Below are positions 25,700-34,491 of a stretch of 64,000 nucleotides of DNA, one piece after another. Each line of letters starts with the position of its first letter. Position 1 is the stretch's first letter. The notes beneath the pieces are model-generated. The model was not told the DNA's origin, made no database searches, and saw only the letters and a list, made by a program, of their open reading frames with translations. This stretch comes from Streptomyces sp. S.PB5 (GTDB lineage Bacteria > Actinomycetota > Actinomycetes > Streptomycetales > Streptomycetaceae): NCBI RefSeq assembly GCF_030403745.1, contig NZ_JAQMWP010000020.1, positions 62,001 through 126,000 on the forward strand, read 5' to 3'. The translations under genes were made by a program, and so were the position numbers.

Positions 25700-26473
25700 T
25701 CAACGCACGGGGAAGCCGAAGGAGTAGCCCTGCGCCTTGAGCGAGGGCAGGATCCGGCGCAGCGCCTCGACGGTCTGGGAGCGGTCGCCGCCGGCGTCGT
25801 GGAACAGCAGCGTCGGCCCGTTGGGCAGCTCCCGCTCGACGGTGGCGACGATGGCGTCGGCACCCGGCCGCTCGAAGTCCTTGGTGTCCACGTTCCAGCC
25901 CAGCGGGCGCATGCCTCGCGAGGCGGCGAGCTTGCGGCTGTGCGGGGTGAAGGCGCCGCCGGGGGCCCGGTAGTACATCGGCCGTACGCCCCCCGACGCC
26001 TCGGTGATCATCCGTTCGGCGTCGAGGATCTGCTGCGACTGATAGGTCTGGGACCGGGTGTCCATGGTGGTGTCGTGCGACACCGAGTGGTCGCACAGCC
26101 GGTGTCCGGCCGCGACCACCTGCTTCACGAGGTCCGGGTGGGCCTGCGCCTGCGTTCCCACCATGCAGAACGTGGCCTTCACGCCGTACTCCCGCAGTAC
26201 GTCGAGGACCTGAGGCGTCCACACGGGGTCGGGGCCGTCGTCGATGGTGATGTTGACGCCGTGCGCCCCCGCGTCGGAGGCGTGCACGATGCTCACCGCG
26301 ACCGGCTTCACCTCGGCGCCCGGCGTCGCGGAACTCTCCGCCCGCGGCGACGAACCGCCCACGTCGCCGGCCTGCGCCGTCCACGCCGAGGCGCCGGCGG
26401 CCAGCACCGTCACCCCGAGAGCCGCCCCGGCGACCTTGCCGTACCAGCCCCGCCCGTCGCCGTGTCTTCCCAT
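25700..26473 (-). CDS. secreted polysaccharide deacetylase (NodB/CE4)
   Basis: A 257-residue protein: an N-terminal export or membrane-anchor segment (about 12-35), a linker, and a CE4/NodB domain. Motif 1 VNITIDDGPDP carries the catalytic Asp pair, motif 2 CDHSVSHDTTM the HxxxH metal ligands, motif 3 YYRAPGGAFTP the Arg, then PLGWNVDTKDFERP and a final PTLLFHDAGGDRSQTVEAL with the acid His. CE4 enzymes remove N-acetyl groups from peptidoglycan or chitin oligomers, so a cell-wall or chitin-related role is likely. Confidence 0.9.
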   Translation of the reverse strand: MGRHGDGRGWYGKVAGAALGVTVLAAGASAWTAQAGDVGGSSPRAESSATPGAEVKPVAVSIVHASDAGAHGVNITIDDGPDPVWTPQVLDVLREYGVKATFCMVGTQAQAHPDLVKQVVAAGHRLCDHSVSHDTTMDTRSQTYQSQQILDAERMITEASGGVRPMYYRAPGGAFTPHSRKLAASRGMRPLGWNVDTKDFERPGADAIVATVERELPNGPTLLFHDAGGDRSQTVEALRRILPSLKAQGYSFGFPVR

Positions 26474-26579
26474 GCCCGCCCCACTCTCGCGCAGTTCCTC
26501 GCCGGTCCTTGGTCATCTCGCGACCAACAGGCAGGACGAGGGAACGTGACCATGGGATGCGTCCGTTACGGATCACGGA

Positions 26580-26905
26580 CAATTCTGGGGGAGTTCCCGG
26601 ACAACTCCCCGCGGCTGACCACTCCCTCCAGGTGACGAACCTGGGAGTGCGTGGGCCGTCCGTGACGACGAGCCCGAGGGGTTGTCCCGCAAGTCCTGCG
26701 CGTGCGCCCGCTCTGGGAGCGCCCGTTCCTGTGCGGTGGACAGCCGCTCCTGAGCTTCGAGCGTGGCGCGTGTGTTCTCCCGCTGTGCGCGCAGGGAGAG
26801 CAGCGTCGTCACCAGGCGTCGCGGCGACCGCCAACGCCGCGACGCCTGTGGACGCAAGGCTCACCATGATCTGGGAGCCCATGACCGTCAGTCCTCGGAG
26901 CCCAC
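26580..26905 (-). pseudogene. remnant of a small coiled-coil membrane protein gene
   Basis: In one minus-strand frame a hydrophobic stretch LTVMGSQIMVSLASTGVAALAVA is followed, in the next frame, by LLSLRAQRENTRATLEAQERLSTAQERALPERAHAQDL. Together they resemble a common type of Streptomyces protein with one membrane helix and a charged helical AQRE/AQER-type segment. A frameshift separates them and no ribosome-binding site or full-length frame remains. The interpretation is tentative. Apart from this, the 438-base gap between the deacetylase and halogenase genes holds nothing recognisable. Confidence 0.35.
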
Positions 26906-26911
26906 GGTTGG

Positions 26912-28660
26912 TCAGGGTGCGGTGCGGAACAACGCCCTCATCTCCGCGTCGAGTTCCTTCAGCGTCTCCGGGCGAGGCTTGCTCCTGGGCGTGAACAGAC
27001 CGTCCCGCTCCCATCGTTCGGGGTCGAGGCTCATCGCCGCGACGTTCAGCCAGCCGTGCTCGCGGACCTCCTCGGCGTGCTCGGGCAGGACGTCCTCCAG
27101 AGCCATGTGGAAGATGACGTGGGCCAGTTCCTCGATGCGGTCGAGGCCGTCACGGATGCTGGCCAGCGTGGCCGTGAACGGCTGGGGCTCGGCGCCCGGC
27201 AGGTTCTGGACGAAGAGGCGGGTGAGGGTGGGGACGTCCTCGATGTAGTCGAGGAAGTCGAGGGTGAACGTGCCGCGGTAGCGGGCGGACCAGTCGGAGA
27301 AGAGCCGCATGATGCTGTTCTGGGTCGCCACGGCCTGGGCGCCCAGGCCGCTGATCGCCGTGCTGGCCGCCTTGTTGAGGAAGGTCCGCTGGTAGTACTG
27401 CGGGTCGGAGAAGGCCCATCCGACGTAGTAGTCCCACAGCGTCTTGAGCGCCATGATCACGGGCCGGTGGTGGAAGGGGTAGGACAGCTGGATGTTGTTG
27501 GTCAGCCCCTCCGCCAGGGACAGGAACCAGCGGTTGGCGTAGTCGACGAAGTCGCCGTCGAGCCGTCCCTCAGCGTCGTCGCCCACCATCTTCGTGACGA
27601 ACCCGTTGGCGTAGGCGATCAGGTTGGACCCGACCGAGTAGTAGGGGTCGGCGAAGACGGCCGCCTCGCCGATGCACGCCCACCGGTCGCCGGAGAAGAC
27701 CTGCTGCGAGGAGTGGCTGTAGTCGCGCAGGACCCGGAAGTCGAGCACGGACATTTCACGCATCGGGGCGTCGAGCGCGGGCAGCCGCTCGGCCACGAAG
27801 TCGAGGGCCTTGTCGATCCGGTTCATGGACCCGATCGGGTGCAGATGGTCGGCGACCACGATGCCCACGCTGGTGTGGTCGGGGGCCAGGGGAATGAGCC
27901 ACACCCAACCGCCTTCGAACATCAGGTGGTTCGTCGAGTGCCACCGAGGTCCGATCACCCGGTCGTGCCAGTCCGTACGGTCCCGTCCGACGGCCTCGTC
28001 GATGTCGAGACGGCCGTCCAGGCGGAACCAGACGGAGTTGTGCCGCCGGGGGTACCGCTTCTCCAGCCCGAGCTTGCGCTGGATGATGCGGCGCCGGCCG
28101 GTCGCGTCGATGGTCCAGCGGCAGGTGATGGTGCGCGTCGCCCCGCTCTCGTCGCCCTCGGTCCGGTACACGACGCGATGCGGTGCGCCGGACTCCCCGA
28201 GGAGGATGTCCTCCACGAAGACGCCTTCGACGAGCTCGGCCCCCGCCTCGACGGCGACCTTGCGCAGATGCTCCTCCAGCGTTCCCCGGTTGAGCTGGTA
28301 GGACTTGGCCGGGAGGAACTGGGAGACGCCGAACTCGCTCTCGTCGGGGAAGTCCGGCGTCCCGCCGTAGAAGTAGCGCAGTCCGAGCTTCTCCAGATGC
28401 TCGCTCTCCAGGTAGTCGCGCAGCCCGATGTCCTCGGCGAAGTAGTGGGCGCCGACCTCGACGGTGGACTCGCCGACCTTGAACGCCGACACCGGCAGAG
28501 GCGTCGTACTGCGCTCGCACACGAGCACGGTCTGCTGGGGGTGGGCGTCCCTGAGCTGCTTGGCCAGGCACAACCCGGCCAGGCCGCCACCGGCGATGAC
28601 GACGTCGTAGTCCACCGGCGGGAACGCCGGAGGGGTGTCAGGTGTCTCGATCGCGGTCAT
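26912..28660 (-). CDS. flavin-dependent halogenase-like enzyme
   Basis: A 582-residue FAD protein. The Rossmann motif is VVIAGGGLAGLCLAKQL (about 20-36), followed by KVGEST (61-66), the GxGEST-type motif of phenol- and carrier-acting halogenases. The hallmark GWVWLIP (251-257) matches GWxWxIP, which in flavin halogenases blocks monooxygenation. Lys91 in EKLGLRYF is a candidate for the hypohalous-acid-carrying lysine. A long C-terminal helical domain is typical of the group acting on tethered or phenolic substrates. Its ATG overlaps the stop of the adenylation-carrier gene by four bases, so it probably chlorinates or brominates an amino acid held on that carrier. No flavin reductase gene is adjacent. 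Confidence 0.78.
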   Translation of the reverse strand: MTAIETPDTPPAFPPVDYDVVIAGGGLAGLCLAKQLRDAHPQQTVLVCERSTTPLPVSAFKVGESTVEVGAHYFAEDIGLRDYLESEHLEKLGLRYFYGGTPDFPDESEFGVSQFLPAKSYQLNRGTLEEHLRKVAVEAGAELVEGVFVEDILLGESGAPHRVVYRTEGDESGATRTITCRWTIDATGRRRIIQRKLGLEKRYPRRHNSVWFRLDGRLDIDEAVGRDRTDWHDRVIGPRWHSTNHLMFEGGWVWLIPLAPDHTSVGIVVADHLHPIGSMNRIDKALDFVAERLPALDAPMREMSVLDFRVLRDYSHSSQQVFSGDRWACIGEAAVFADPYYSVGSNLIAYANGFVTKMVGDDAEGRLDGDFVDYANRWFLSLAEGLTNNIQLSYPFHHRPVIMALKTLWDYYVGWAFSDPQYYQRTFLNKAASTAISGLGAQAVATQNSIMRLFSDWSARYRGTFTLDFLDYIEDVPTLTRLFVQNLPGAEPQPFTATLASIRDGLDRIEELAHVIFHMALEDVLPEHAEEVREHGWLNVAAMSLDPERWERDGLFTPRSKPRPETLKELDAEMRALFRTAP

Positions 28661-30438
28661 GCCACGCTCCCTTGTTGCTGTTCGATCAGCTCTGCCATCC
28701 GGCGGAGACTGAATCCGCCGTACACGTCGGTCAGGTCGATCCGGACGCCCGTCTCCTTCTCGGCCGCCTCCAGGAGCGACATCAGCGTGAGCGAGTCCCC
28801 GCCGAGCTCGAACAGGCTCGCCTCGGGAGTGATGGCCGCGTGCGGCAGCAGCTCGCGCCACAGGGCCAGCAGCGGGGCCTCGGTGGAGGAGAGGCCGGTC
28901 GACGACGGTCCGCTCCGCGGGAGGGTCTCCTCGTACAGTGCCAGCAGGGCCCGCTGGTCGACCTTCCCGTTCCGGGTGAGGGGCAGCTCGCCGACCGGGA
29001 GGACCGCGGCGGGCACCATGTGGGCCGGCAGCCGGTCCCGGGCGGCGGTGCGTACGCGCTCCGCGTCGCCGGCGGCAGGGCCGACCACGAAGGCCAGAAG
29101 CCGCGGCGGCTCTCCGGGGGCGAGGATCACGAACGCCTCGTCCACGGCCGGGTCGTCCGTCAGCCGCTGGGCCACGTGCTCGAGTTCGACCCGGCGTCCG
29201 CGGATCTTCACCTGGCGGTCCCGGCGTCCGACGAACTGGAGGGCGCCGTTGTCGTGGACCCGTACGAAGTCCCCCGAGCGGTAGAACCGCCGCCGTTCTC
29301 CGGCCGCGGGGACGCCCTCGACGAACTTCTCGGCGGTCAGCTCGGGATCGCCGAGGTAGCCGCGGGCCAGCCGGGGTCCGCCCAGCAGGAGTTCGCCCGT
29401 GCCACCGGGACCGACGGGCGCACCGTGCTCGTCCATGACCAGCGTGTACGTGTTGTCGATGGCCGAGCCGATGAGCACCTCGGTGTCGGAGGCGCGCAGA
29501 GGGTGGACGGTCGAGCACACCGCGTTCTCGGACGGCCCGTACTCGTTGTAGAGCTGGACGTGCGGGAAACGGTCGTAGTGCTGGGCGACGAGTTCGGTGC
29601 CGAATCCCTCCCCGGCCACCGTGACCGACTGCAGGGACGCCGGAGCCTCGCCGGTCACGCCGTCCAGCAGGCGCCGGTAGAGCGCGGGGGTGATGAGGAA
29701 GTGCGATATGCCGCGGTTCTCGATCAGTTCGAGCAGATGGGGCCGGTCGGTGACCCGCTCGTTGGACACGAGGACCAGACGCGATCCCGAGGTGAGGGCG
29801 CAGAAGATGTCCGCGACGGAGCTGTCGAAGAACGGCCTTGGGATCGCCAGCGTCGCCCGACCGGGCCCGAAGCCGTAGTAGCGGTTGCGCCAGATCACCG
29901 TGTCGACGATGGCGCGATGCTCGACCGCGACGGCCTTGGGCCGGCCGGTGCTGCCGGACGTATGCATCACATACGCGAGATCCGACGGGCCGGCCGCCGG
30001 TTCGAGGCCGTCGGCGGGTGCTTCGAGGCCGTCACCCATCACGTCGACGATGAACACCCCGCCGCCGAAGAACGCCAGCCCCGACGCACACGACGAGTCG
30101 ATCACCGCGGCGACCGCTCCCGAGACATCCAGTGCCGCCTGCACGGCCGCCGGCGGATGGTCCGGGTCCAACGGGACGTAGGCCCCACCGGCCTTGAGGA
30201 TCGCGAGCATGGCCGTGACGGCGCCGATCGGGTCCCGCACGACCACGGCGACGCGGTCGTCCGGCCGCACGTCGAACTCGGTGCGCAGATGGTGCGCGAT
30301 CCCGTCGGCGCGGCGGTCGAGTTCACCGTAGGTGACGCGGACGCCGTCGAGTTCGAGCGCGATGCCACCCGGCACTTCGCGTACGCGTTCCTCGAAAAGC
30401 CCGTGCAACGTCGTCGAGCGTTGGAACGTTCCCTGCAT
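28657..30438 (-). CDS. NRPS-like adenylation-carrier (A-T) didomain protein
   Basis: A 593-residue stand-alone module. Adenylation motifs: A3 HTSGSTGRPKAV (159-170), A5 YNEYGPSENAV (297-307), A7 YRSGDFVRV, A8 GRRDRQVKIRGRRVE, A10 Lys492 in NGKVD. The carrier domain has LFELGGDSL with the phosphopantetheine Ser549. Hand alignment to GrsA gives the ten-residue pocket code D-S-A-L-T-A-E-V-C-K; the TAEVxK end is reminiscent of codes for tyrosine and other aromatic residues, but the match is incomplete. No condensation or thioesterase domain is present. The start follows an excellent AAGGAGGGGG site. It loads an amino acid for the coupled halogenase-like enzyme. Confidence 0.92.
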   Translation of the reverse strand: MQGTFQRSTTLHGLFEERVREVPGGIALELDGVRVTYGELDRRADGIAHHLRTEFDVRPDDRVAVVVRDPIGAVTAMLAILKAGGAYVPLDPDHPPAAVQAALDVSGAVAAVIDSSCASGLAFFGGGVFIVDVMGDGLEAPADGLEPAAGPSDLAYVMHTSGSTGRPKAVAVEHRAIVDTVIWRNRYYGFGPGRATLAIPRPFFDSSVADIFCALTSGSRLVLVSNERVTDRPHLLELIENRGISHFLITPALYRRLLDGVTGEAPASLQSVTVAGEGFGTELVAQHYDRFPHVQLYNEYGPSENAVCSTVHPLRASDTEVLIGSAIDNTYTLVMDEHGAPVGPGGTGELLLGGPRLARGYLGDPELTAEKFVEGVPAAGERRRFYRSGDFVRVHDNGALQFVGRRDRQVKIRGRRVELEHVAQRLTDDPAVDEAFVILAPGEPPRLLAFVVGPAAGDAERVRTAARDRLPAHMVPAAVLPVGELPLTRNGKVDQRALLALYEETLPRSGPSSTGLSSTEAPLLALWRELLPHAAITPEASLFELGGDSLTLMSLLEAAEKETGVRIDLTDVYGGFSLRRMAELIEQQQGSVA

Positions 30439-30944
30439 GCCCCCTCCTTGGGAGATTCCCGACCGGCCGGCGCTCCGCCCGGGGGCGGTCCAGACAGGCG
30501 GACATGTCCATGGTCTTCTTGGACGTCTCGACTTCTGGTGGGGCCGGAGTCGAATGCCGGTGCCGTCAGGGACGGGAACGGGACGAAGCCCGACGGGGAC
30601 GGGACGGAGTTTGCGGATCGGAATGGATTCGGGATGCCGGGAACCGAGGTGATTCGCCGATCGTCATAGTGGGCGTGCCTCGTGCTCTCACCCCTGGATT
30701 CGGCCCGCTCGCGGTGCCCGGCTTGGACATCGATGTCATCCGTGCGGCTTTTGACCGGAAGTCGGCCCGCTCCGGCGGCCGTTGCCTTGACGCCCCCTCG
30801 GCGTCGACCGGACGGGGCGGGCCGGACGAGGCGGCGAAGCGGCAACCGTGACCGGGACACGACCTGCCCGCGGCGGAGCCACCGCGCCGGCGGTGACCGG
30901 AGCCGCCTCTGCGATCCAGATGACCACATCGGGGGAAATTCGGT
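30439..30944. other. 506-base divergent intergenic region
   Basis: No gene is supported here. It must contain the promoters of the A-T/halogenase operon (minus) and of the FHA/kinase operon (plus). The ribosome-binding sites AAGGAGGGGG (minus, just before 30438) and GGGGGAAAT (plus, before 30945) lie at its edges. A purine-rich direct repetition of GACGGGA-type units is seen at about 30570-30606. No clear -35/-10 pair was found. Confidence 0.4.
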
Positions 30945-31739
30945 ATGGAAACGATCATTGTGCAACCGCCCGGGCCGTCACGGCCGGGTGAAGTCGACGC
31001 GGCCGGGCCCGAGTTGCTGCGCATGGGGCCGGGCGACGTGGCCGATTTCGGGCGCGGTCTGCCCGGCGGCCGGGACATCCCCATCGTCCTGCCCGACCCC
31101 GGGATCTCCCGGCGTGCGGGCCGGCTGGAGGCGGCCGAGGACTACTGGCGGCTGTCGAACTTCAGCCGGGACACCGCGTACGCGGTCGAGAACCTGGAGG
31201 GCGCCGGCGAGTACATCACCGTCGCGCCCGGACGGCTCGGCGCGCCGGTGCCCTTCGAGTTCTCGCGGGTCGTCCTGCCCGCTCTGTCCGGGACCGTCGA
31301 GTTCAAGGTGTTCGCCCCGCAGCACGCCTACCTCGACGAGCGGTCCGCGCCCGGCGCCGGTGAGCTGACCGTGCACCCTTACGCGCTCGATGCGACCGCG
31401 AAGTACTTCCTGGTGCTGGTGGCGCTGTGCGAGCCGCGGCTGCGCGATCCCTCGGACGGCGCACTGCCGGGCGCCGGGGACATCGCGGAGCGGCTCCGCC
31501 CACTGGAGAGCTGCCGTGGCCTGACCCGTTCCGCGGTGAACTACCACATCGACTACCTGGCCTTCGCCAAACTGCGCCTCGACGTCGGCGACGAGCCCGG
31601 TGCGGACGGCAACGCCCGCACCGGCGCCAAGCGCGCCCGGCTGGCCTCCCTCGCCCTGCGCTTCGGCCTGGTGCGCGAGGAACATCTCGCCCTGTTGCCG
31701 TCCCGCAGACGGCCCGTCCCGCAGGAGAACGAAGCGTGA
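30945..31739 (+). CDS. FHA-like domain protein, partner of the kinase-transglycosylase
   Basis: A 264-residue soluble protein. The N-terminal half reads like a diverged forkhead-associated (FHA) domain: LLRMGPGDVADFGR, IPIVLPDPGISRRAGRLEAAEDYWRLSNFSRDTAYAVENL, with the Gly-Arg, Ser-Arg and Asn positions in the expected order. The C-terminal half (AKYFLVLVALCEPRLRD ... GLTRSAVNYHIDYLAFAKLRL) looks like a helical, winged-helix-like module seen in FHA proteins of actinobacteria. FHA domains bind phosphothreonine, so it may be a substrate or scaffold of the kinase, whose GTG start overlaps its stop (GTGA at 31736-31739). The ATG at 30945 has a GGGGGAAA site. Confidence 0.62.
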   Translation: METIIVQPPGPSRPGEVDAAGPELLRMGPGDVADFGRGLPGGRDIPIVLPDPGISRRAGRLEAAEDYWRLSNFSRDTAYAVENLEGAGEYITVAPGRLGAPVPFEFSRVVLPALSGTVEFKVFAPQHAYLDERSAPGAGELTVHPYALDATAKYFLVLVALCEPRLRDPSDGALPGAGDIAERLRPLESCRGLTRSAVNYHIDYLAFAKLRLDVGDEPGADGNARTGAKRARLASLALRFGLVREEHLALLPSRRRPVPQENEA

Positions 31740-33277
31740 GCACGTCAGGCGCCGGAGAGGGCGCCCTCGAACCGCCGCGGCTGCCGGCGGGTTTCCGTAT
31801 CGACGCCTGGGAGTTGGGCGCCGTCATCGGTTCGGGCGGCTGGGGGACCGTGTACGAGGCCCGTGCGGTCGCCGACGGCACGATCGCGGCGGTGAAGGTG
31901 CTGCCGACCGGCGCCCTGGCACCCGGTCAGCGGGCCGCGCTCGGTGAACTGGTCGCGCGCGAGGTGCGGTTCAGCGCCGAGGCCGACCACCCCCACCTCG
32001 TACGGACGCATGCCGTGTGCACGGTGGACGCGCCCGACCTGCCCGCGCTGGACGGGGCGATCGCGCTCGTCATGGACCGTGCCGAGGCCAGTCTGCGGCA
32101 GGTGCTGGACGCCGCCGGGACGGGCGGCCCGATCCCGGACGCCGTACGGGTCCTGCGCGGCGTCGCCGACGGGCTCGCCCATATGCACGGCGCCGGCTGG
32201 GTGCACGGCGACCTCAAACCCGCCAATGTGCTGCTGGGCGCGGACGACGCCGTCTGGCTGGCCGACTTCGGCCTGGCCACCGAACTCGACGGCACCCACG
32301 CCTATGTGCCGCCGCTCGGCACCCTGGACCACGTACCGCCCGAGTGGTGGTCCCAGCGCACCGGAGCCGACGGGACGATGGTGCGGCCGACCGCCGACAT
32401 CTGGGCCTTCGGCGTCCTGGCCCACCAGGTCCTCACCGGCGGGCTCCACCCGTTCCCCGGCGCCACCGCACGCGCCCGCTCGCTCGCCGCCCAGGCCTAC
32501 GCCCGCGGCACCACGCCCCTGCGTCTGGACGCCGGACTCGACGAGGACTGGCGCCGGCTCATCGGCGACTGTCTGGCACCCGACCACGCAGGCCGCCTGC
32601 GCCACACCGCCGAGAGCCTGTCCGTCCGGATCGAACAGCTGGCGAGCCCGCGGCGCCGGCGCGGCCTGCTGCCGGTCGCCGCCGTGGCGCTCGCCGCGGT
32701 CTCGGCGGCCGCAATCGGCGGGGCCGCGCTGCTCGGAGGCGGCGGAGCCGACGACGAGGACGACAAGGGGCGCGGCACCGCGGCCGTCGTCACCGGCGCG
32801 CACAGTCCGGCCGCCGGGGAGATCCCGGAGGACTCCGATGTCCCCGAAGCCCTGCGGCCGCTCATCGTGAAGGCCGCCCACCGCTGCACCGATGCCGAGG
32901 TCACCCCCGCGTTCCTCGCCGCCATGCTCAAGGCCGAGAGCGGGTTCGACGTCAACGCCTCCCGCCCGGAGACCGAGGAGTACGGCATCGCCATGTGGAC
33001 GCCGGCGGTCTTCCGGGCCTGGGCGGTCGACGGCGACGGCGACGGCGACAAGGACTACATGTCGCCCCCGGACGCGATCTCCACGATGTCGCTGTACGTG
33101 TGCTGGCTCGACCAGCAGTTCAAGAAGAAGAACATGCCCGCCAAGGATCTCCCCGCCCTGATGGCGGCCGGCTACCGCACGAGCGACCGCACGGTCATCA
33201 CGGAGGGCGGCGTCCCCGAACGCGTCCGTCCACACGTCGACAAGGTGCTCCGCTACCTCGCCGCCTACGAGCGGTGA
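31736..33277 (+). CDS. membrane Ser/Thr protein kinase fused to extracellular lytic transglycosylase-like domain
   Basis: A 513-residue protein. The kinase domain occupies about residues 22-300: Gly loop IGSGGWGTVYEA, Lys54 in AAVKV, catalytic loop WVHGDLKPANVLL (HGD in place of HRD) and LADFGLATE. One membrane helix follows (LLPVAAVALAAVSAAAIGGAALL, near 315-337). Outside the membrane is a goose-lysozyme/SLT-type domain: FLAAMLKAESGFDVNASRPETEEYGIAMWTPAVFRAW with the catalytic Glu in KAES, and the DGDGDKDYMSPPDAISTMSLYVCWL segment typical of such domains. This suggests that cell-wall cleavage or binding is linked to intracellular phosphorylation. It is coupled to the FHA-like gene by a GTGA overlap, with AGGAG upstream. 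Confidence 0.88.
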   Translation: MSTSGAGEGALEPPRLPAGFRIDAWELGAVIGSGGWGTVYEARAVADGTIAAVKVLPTGALAPGQRAALGELVAREVRFSAEADHPHLVRTHAVCTVDAPDLPALDGAIALVMDRAEASLRQVLDAAGTGGPIPDAVRVLRGVADGLAHMHGAGWVHGDLKPANVLLGADDAVWLADFGLATELDGTHAYVPPLGTLDHVPPEWWSQRTGADGTMVRPTADIWAFGVLAHQVLTGGLHPFPGATARARSLAAQAYARGTTPLRLDAGLDEDWRRLIGDCLAPDHAGRLRHTAESLSVRIEQLASPRRRRGLLPVAAVALAAVSAAAIGGAALLGGGGADDEDDKGRGTAAVVTGAHSPAAGEIPEDSDVPEALRPLIVKAAHRCTDAEVTPAFLAAMLKAESGFDVNASRPETEEYGIAMWTPAVFRAWAVDGDGDGDKDYMSPPDAISTMSLYVCWLDQQFKKKNMPAKDLPALMAAGYRTSDRTVITEGGVPERVRPHVDKVLRYLAAYER

Positions 33278-33305
33278 GATAGCGGAGCCGTTCGGCGAAG
33301 GAGGT

Positions 33306-34454
33306 TCAGCAGTCCTTGACGTCCGGCATCTTGTTGCCGGGCGAGCTGATGTAGATGTTGGAGATCCAGCCGTTGTACTGAGGCAGGTACGCCCACCACT
33401 CATTGCTGTAGGGCGGTACGTTGACCTGCTCGCCCTTGGCCTGGCAGCCCACCAGCACCTCGACACCTGCGGGGAGCTGGGTGATGGGTGAGTTGGCGGT
33501 GTTCGGGTTGGGGCGGACGTTCACATGGTCGCTCCATGTGCCGTACCACCATCCCGCGGCCCGCGTGGCTCCGGGGACGTTCAGGGAGCGGGTCAGCCGG
33601 CCGATGTCCGTGTACGCCTTCCCGTACGACGTACCGACGGGATGCAGCGTGAACACGGCCACGATGGAGCGGTCACCGGTGCCCACGGTGCCCGTGCTGT
33701 GCAGCGCGGGCCGGGTCAGGTCCACATCCGCGGCGGCGGCCGGAGCCGAACCGGCCGTCTCGGTCGTGGCCGTGGTGCTCACCGGGCCGCAGGTGCCCTT
33801 CTCGAACGAGGATCCGGACCAGCCCTGCTTCACCGCCCAGGGCTTCGAGAACGCCCCGGCGACGCCGAAGTGCTGGTCGAACTTGTCCGAGGCGCAGCGG
33901 GTCGACTGCCGCAGGTTGCCCATCACGAAGTCCCGTACCGGGCCGGGTGCGGAGTCCAGGAGGTAGCGGTAGACCGTCACCGTGTCGCGGGCGGAGAGCG
34001 CGGTGTAGCCCCAGAAACCCTCGTACCCGGTGGGCGGGCCCGCGGTGTCCTTGAGGCCGAGGCGGCTCACCATGCGGGTGATGATCGCCGAGCCGCCGTG
34101 GTCGGACCAGTAGGCGTTGGCCGCGTCGTCGTTGCTGCTGCGCAGCATCGGCTCCAGCCATGCCCGGTCGGCGGCGGGCACGGTGTGGTCCGGGCCCCGG
34201 TCCCACAGGTAGTCCAGTGCGAACAGCAGCTTGACGATCGAGGCGGAGCGGAAGCGGGTGCTCGAGTTGAGCTGCTCGGTGAAGGTGCCGGTCTGCCGGT
34301 CGAAGACGGCGACCCCGGCGCTGACACCGGCGGGTACTTCGGCGGACGCGGCGGCCGACCGCACGGACTGTCCGGCCGGGGTGCCGGCGTGGGCGGAGCC
34401 TGCCACGCCGCCGATCAGCAGCAGTGCGGAGGCGGCGAGGAGGAGTCTGCGCAT
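33306..34454 (-). CDS. secreted class A beta-lactamase-like serine hydrolase
   Basis: A 382-residue exported protein: signal peptide 1-24 (LLLAASALLLIGGVAGSAHA), a serine hydrolase domain with SxxK motif SASIVKLLF and a second-motif SSNDDAANAYW (SxN), and a C-terminal SH3-like region (WSDHVNVRPNPNTANSPITQLPAG ... WWAYLPQYNGWISNIYI). The K-T/S-G motif expected in class A enzymes is not obvious, so activity on beta-lactams is uncertain; a wall-associated peptidase role is plausible. The ATG at 34454 has AAAGG seven bases upstream and is preferred to the ATG at 34460. It lies 37 bases after the small repeat peptide gene, probably in one operon driven from 34.75 kb. Confidence 0.8.
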   Translation of the reverse strand: MRRLLLAASALLLIGGVAGSAHAGTPAGQSVRSAAASAEVPAGVSAGVAVFDRQTGTFTEQLNSSTRFRSASIVKLLFALDYLWDRGPDHTVPAADRAWLEPMLRSSNDDAANAYWSDHGGSAIITRMVSRLGLKDTAGPPTGYEGFWGYTALSARDTVTVYRYLLDSAPGPVRDFVMGNLRQSTRCASDKFDQHFGVAGAFSKPWAVKQGWSGSSFEKGTCGPVSTTATTETAGSAPAAAADVDLTRPALHSTGTVGTGDRSIVAVFTLHPVGTSYGKAYTDIGRLTRSLNVPGATRAAGWWYGTWSDHVNVRPNPNTANSPITQLPAGVEVLVGCQAKGEQVNVPPYSNEWWAYLPQYNGWISNIYISSPGNKMPDVKDC

Positions 34455-34491
34455 GGTCATGCCTTTCGCGGTGAGCGCTGAGAAGGGTGAC

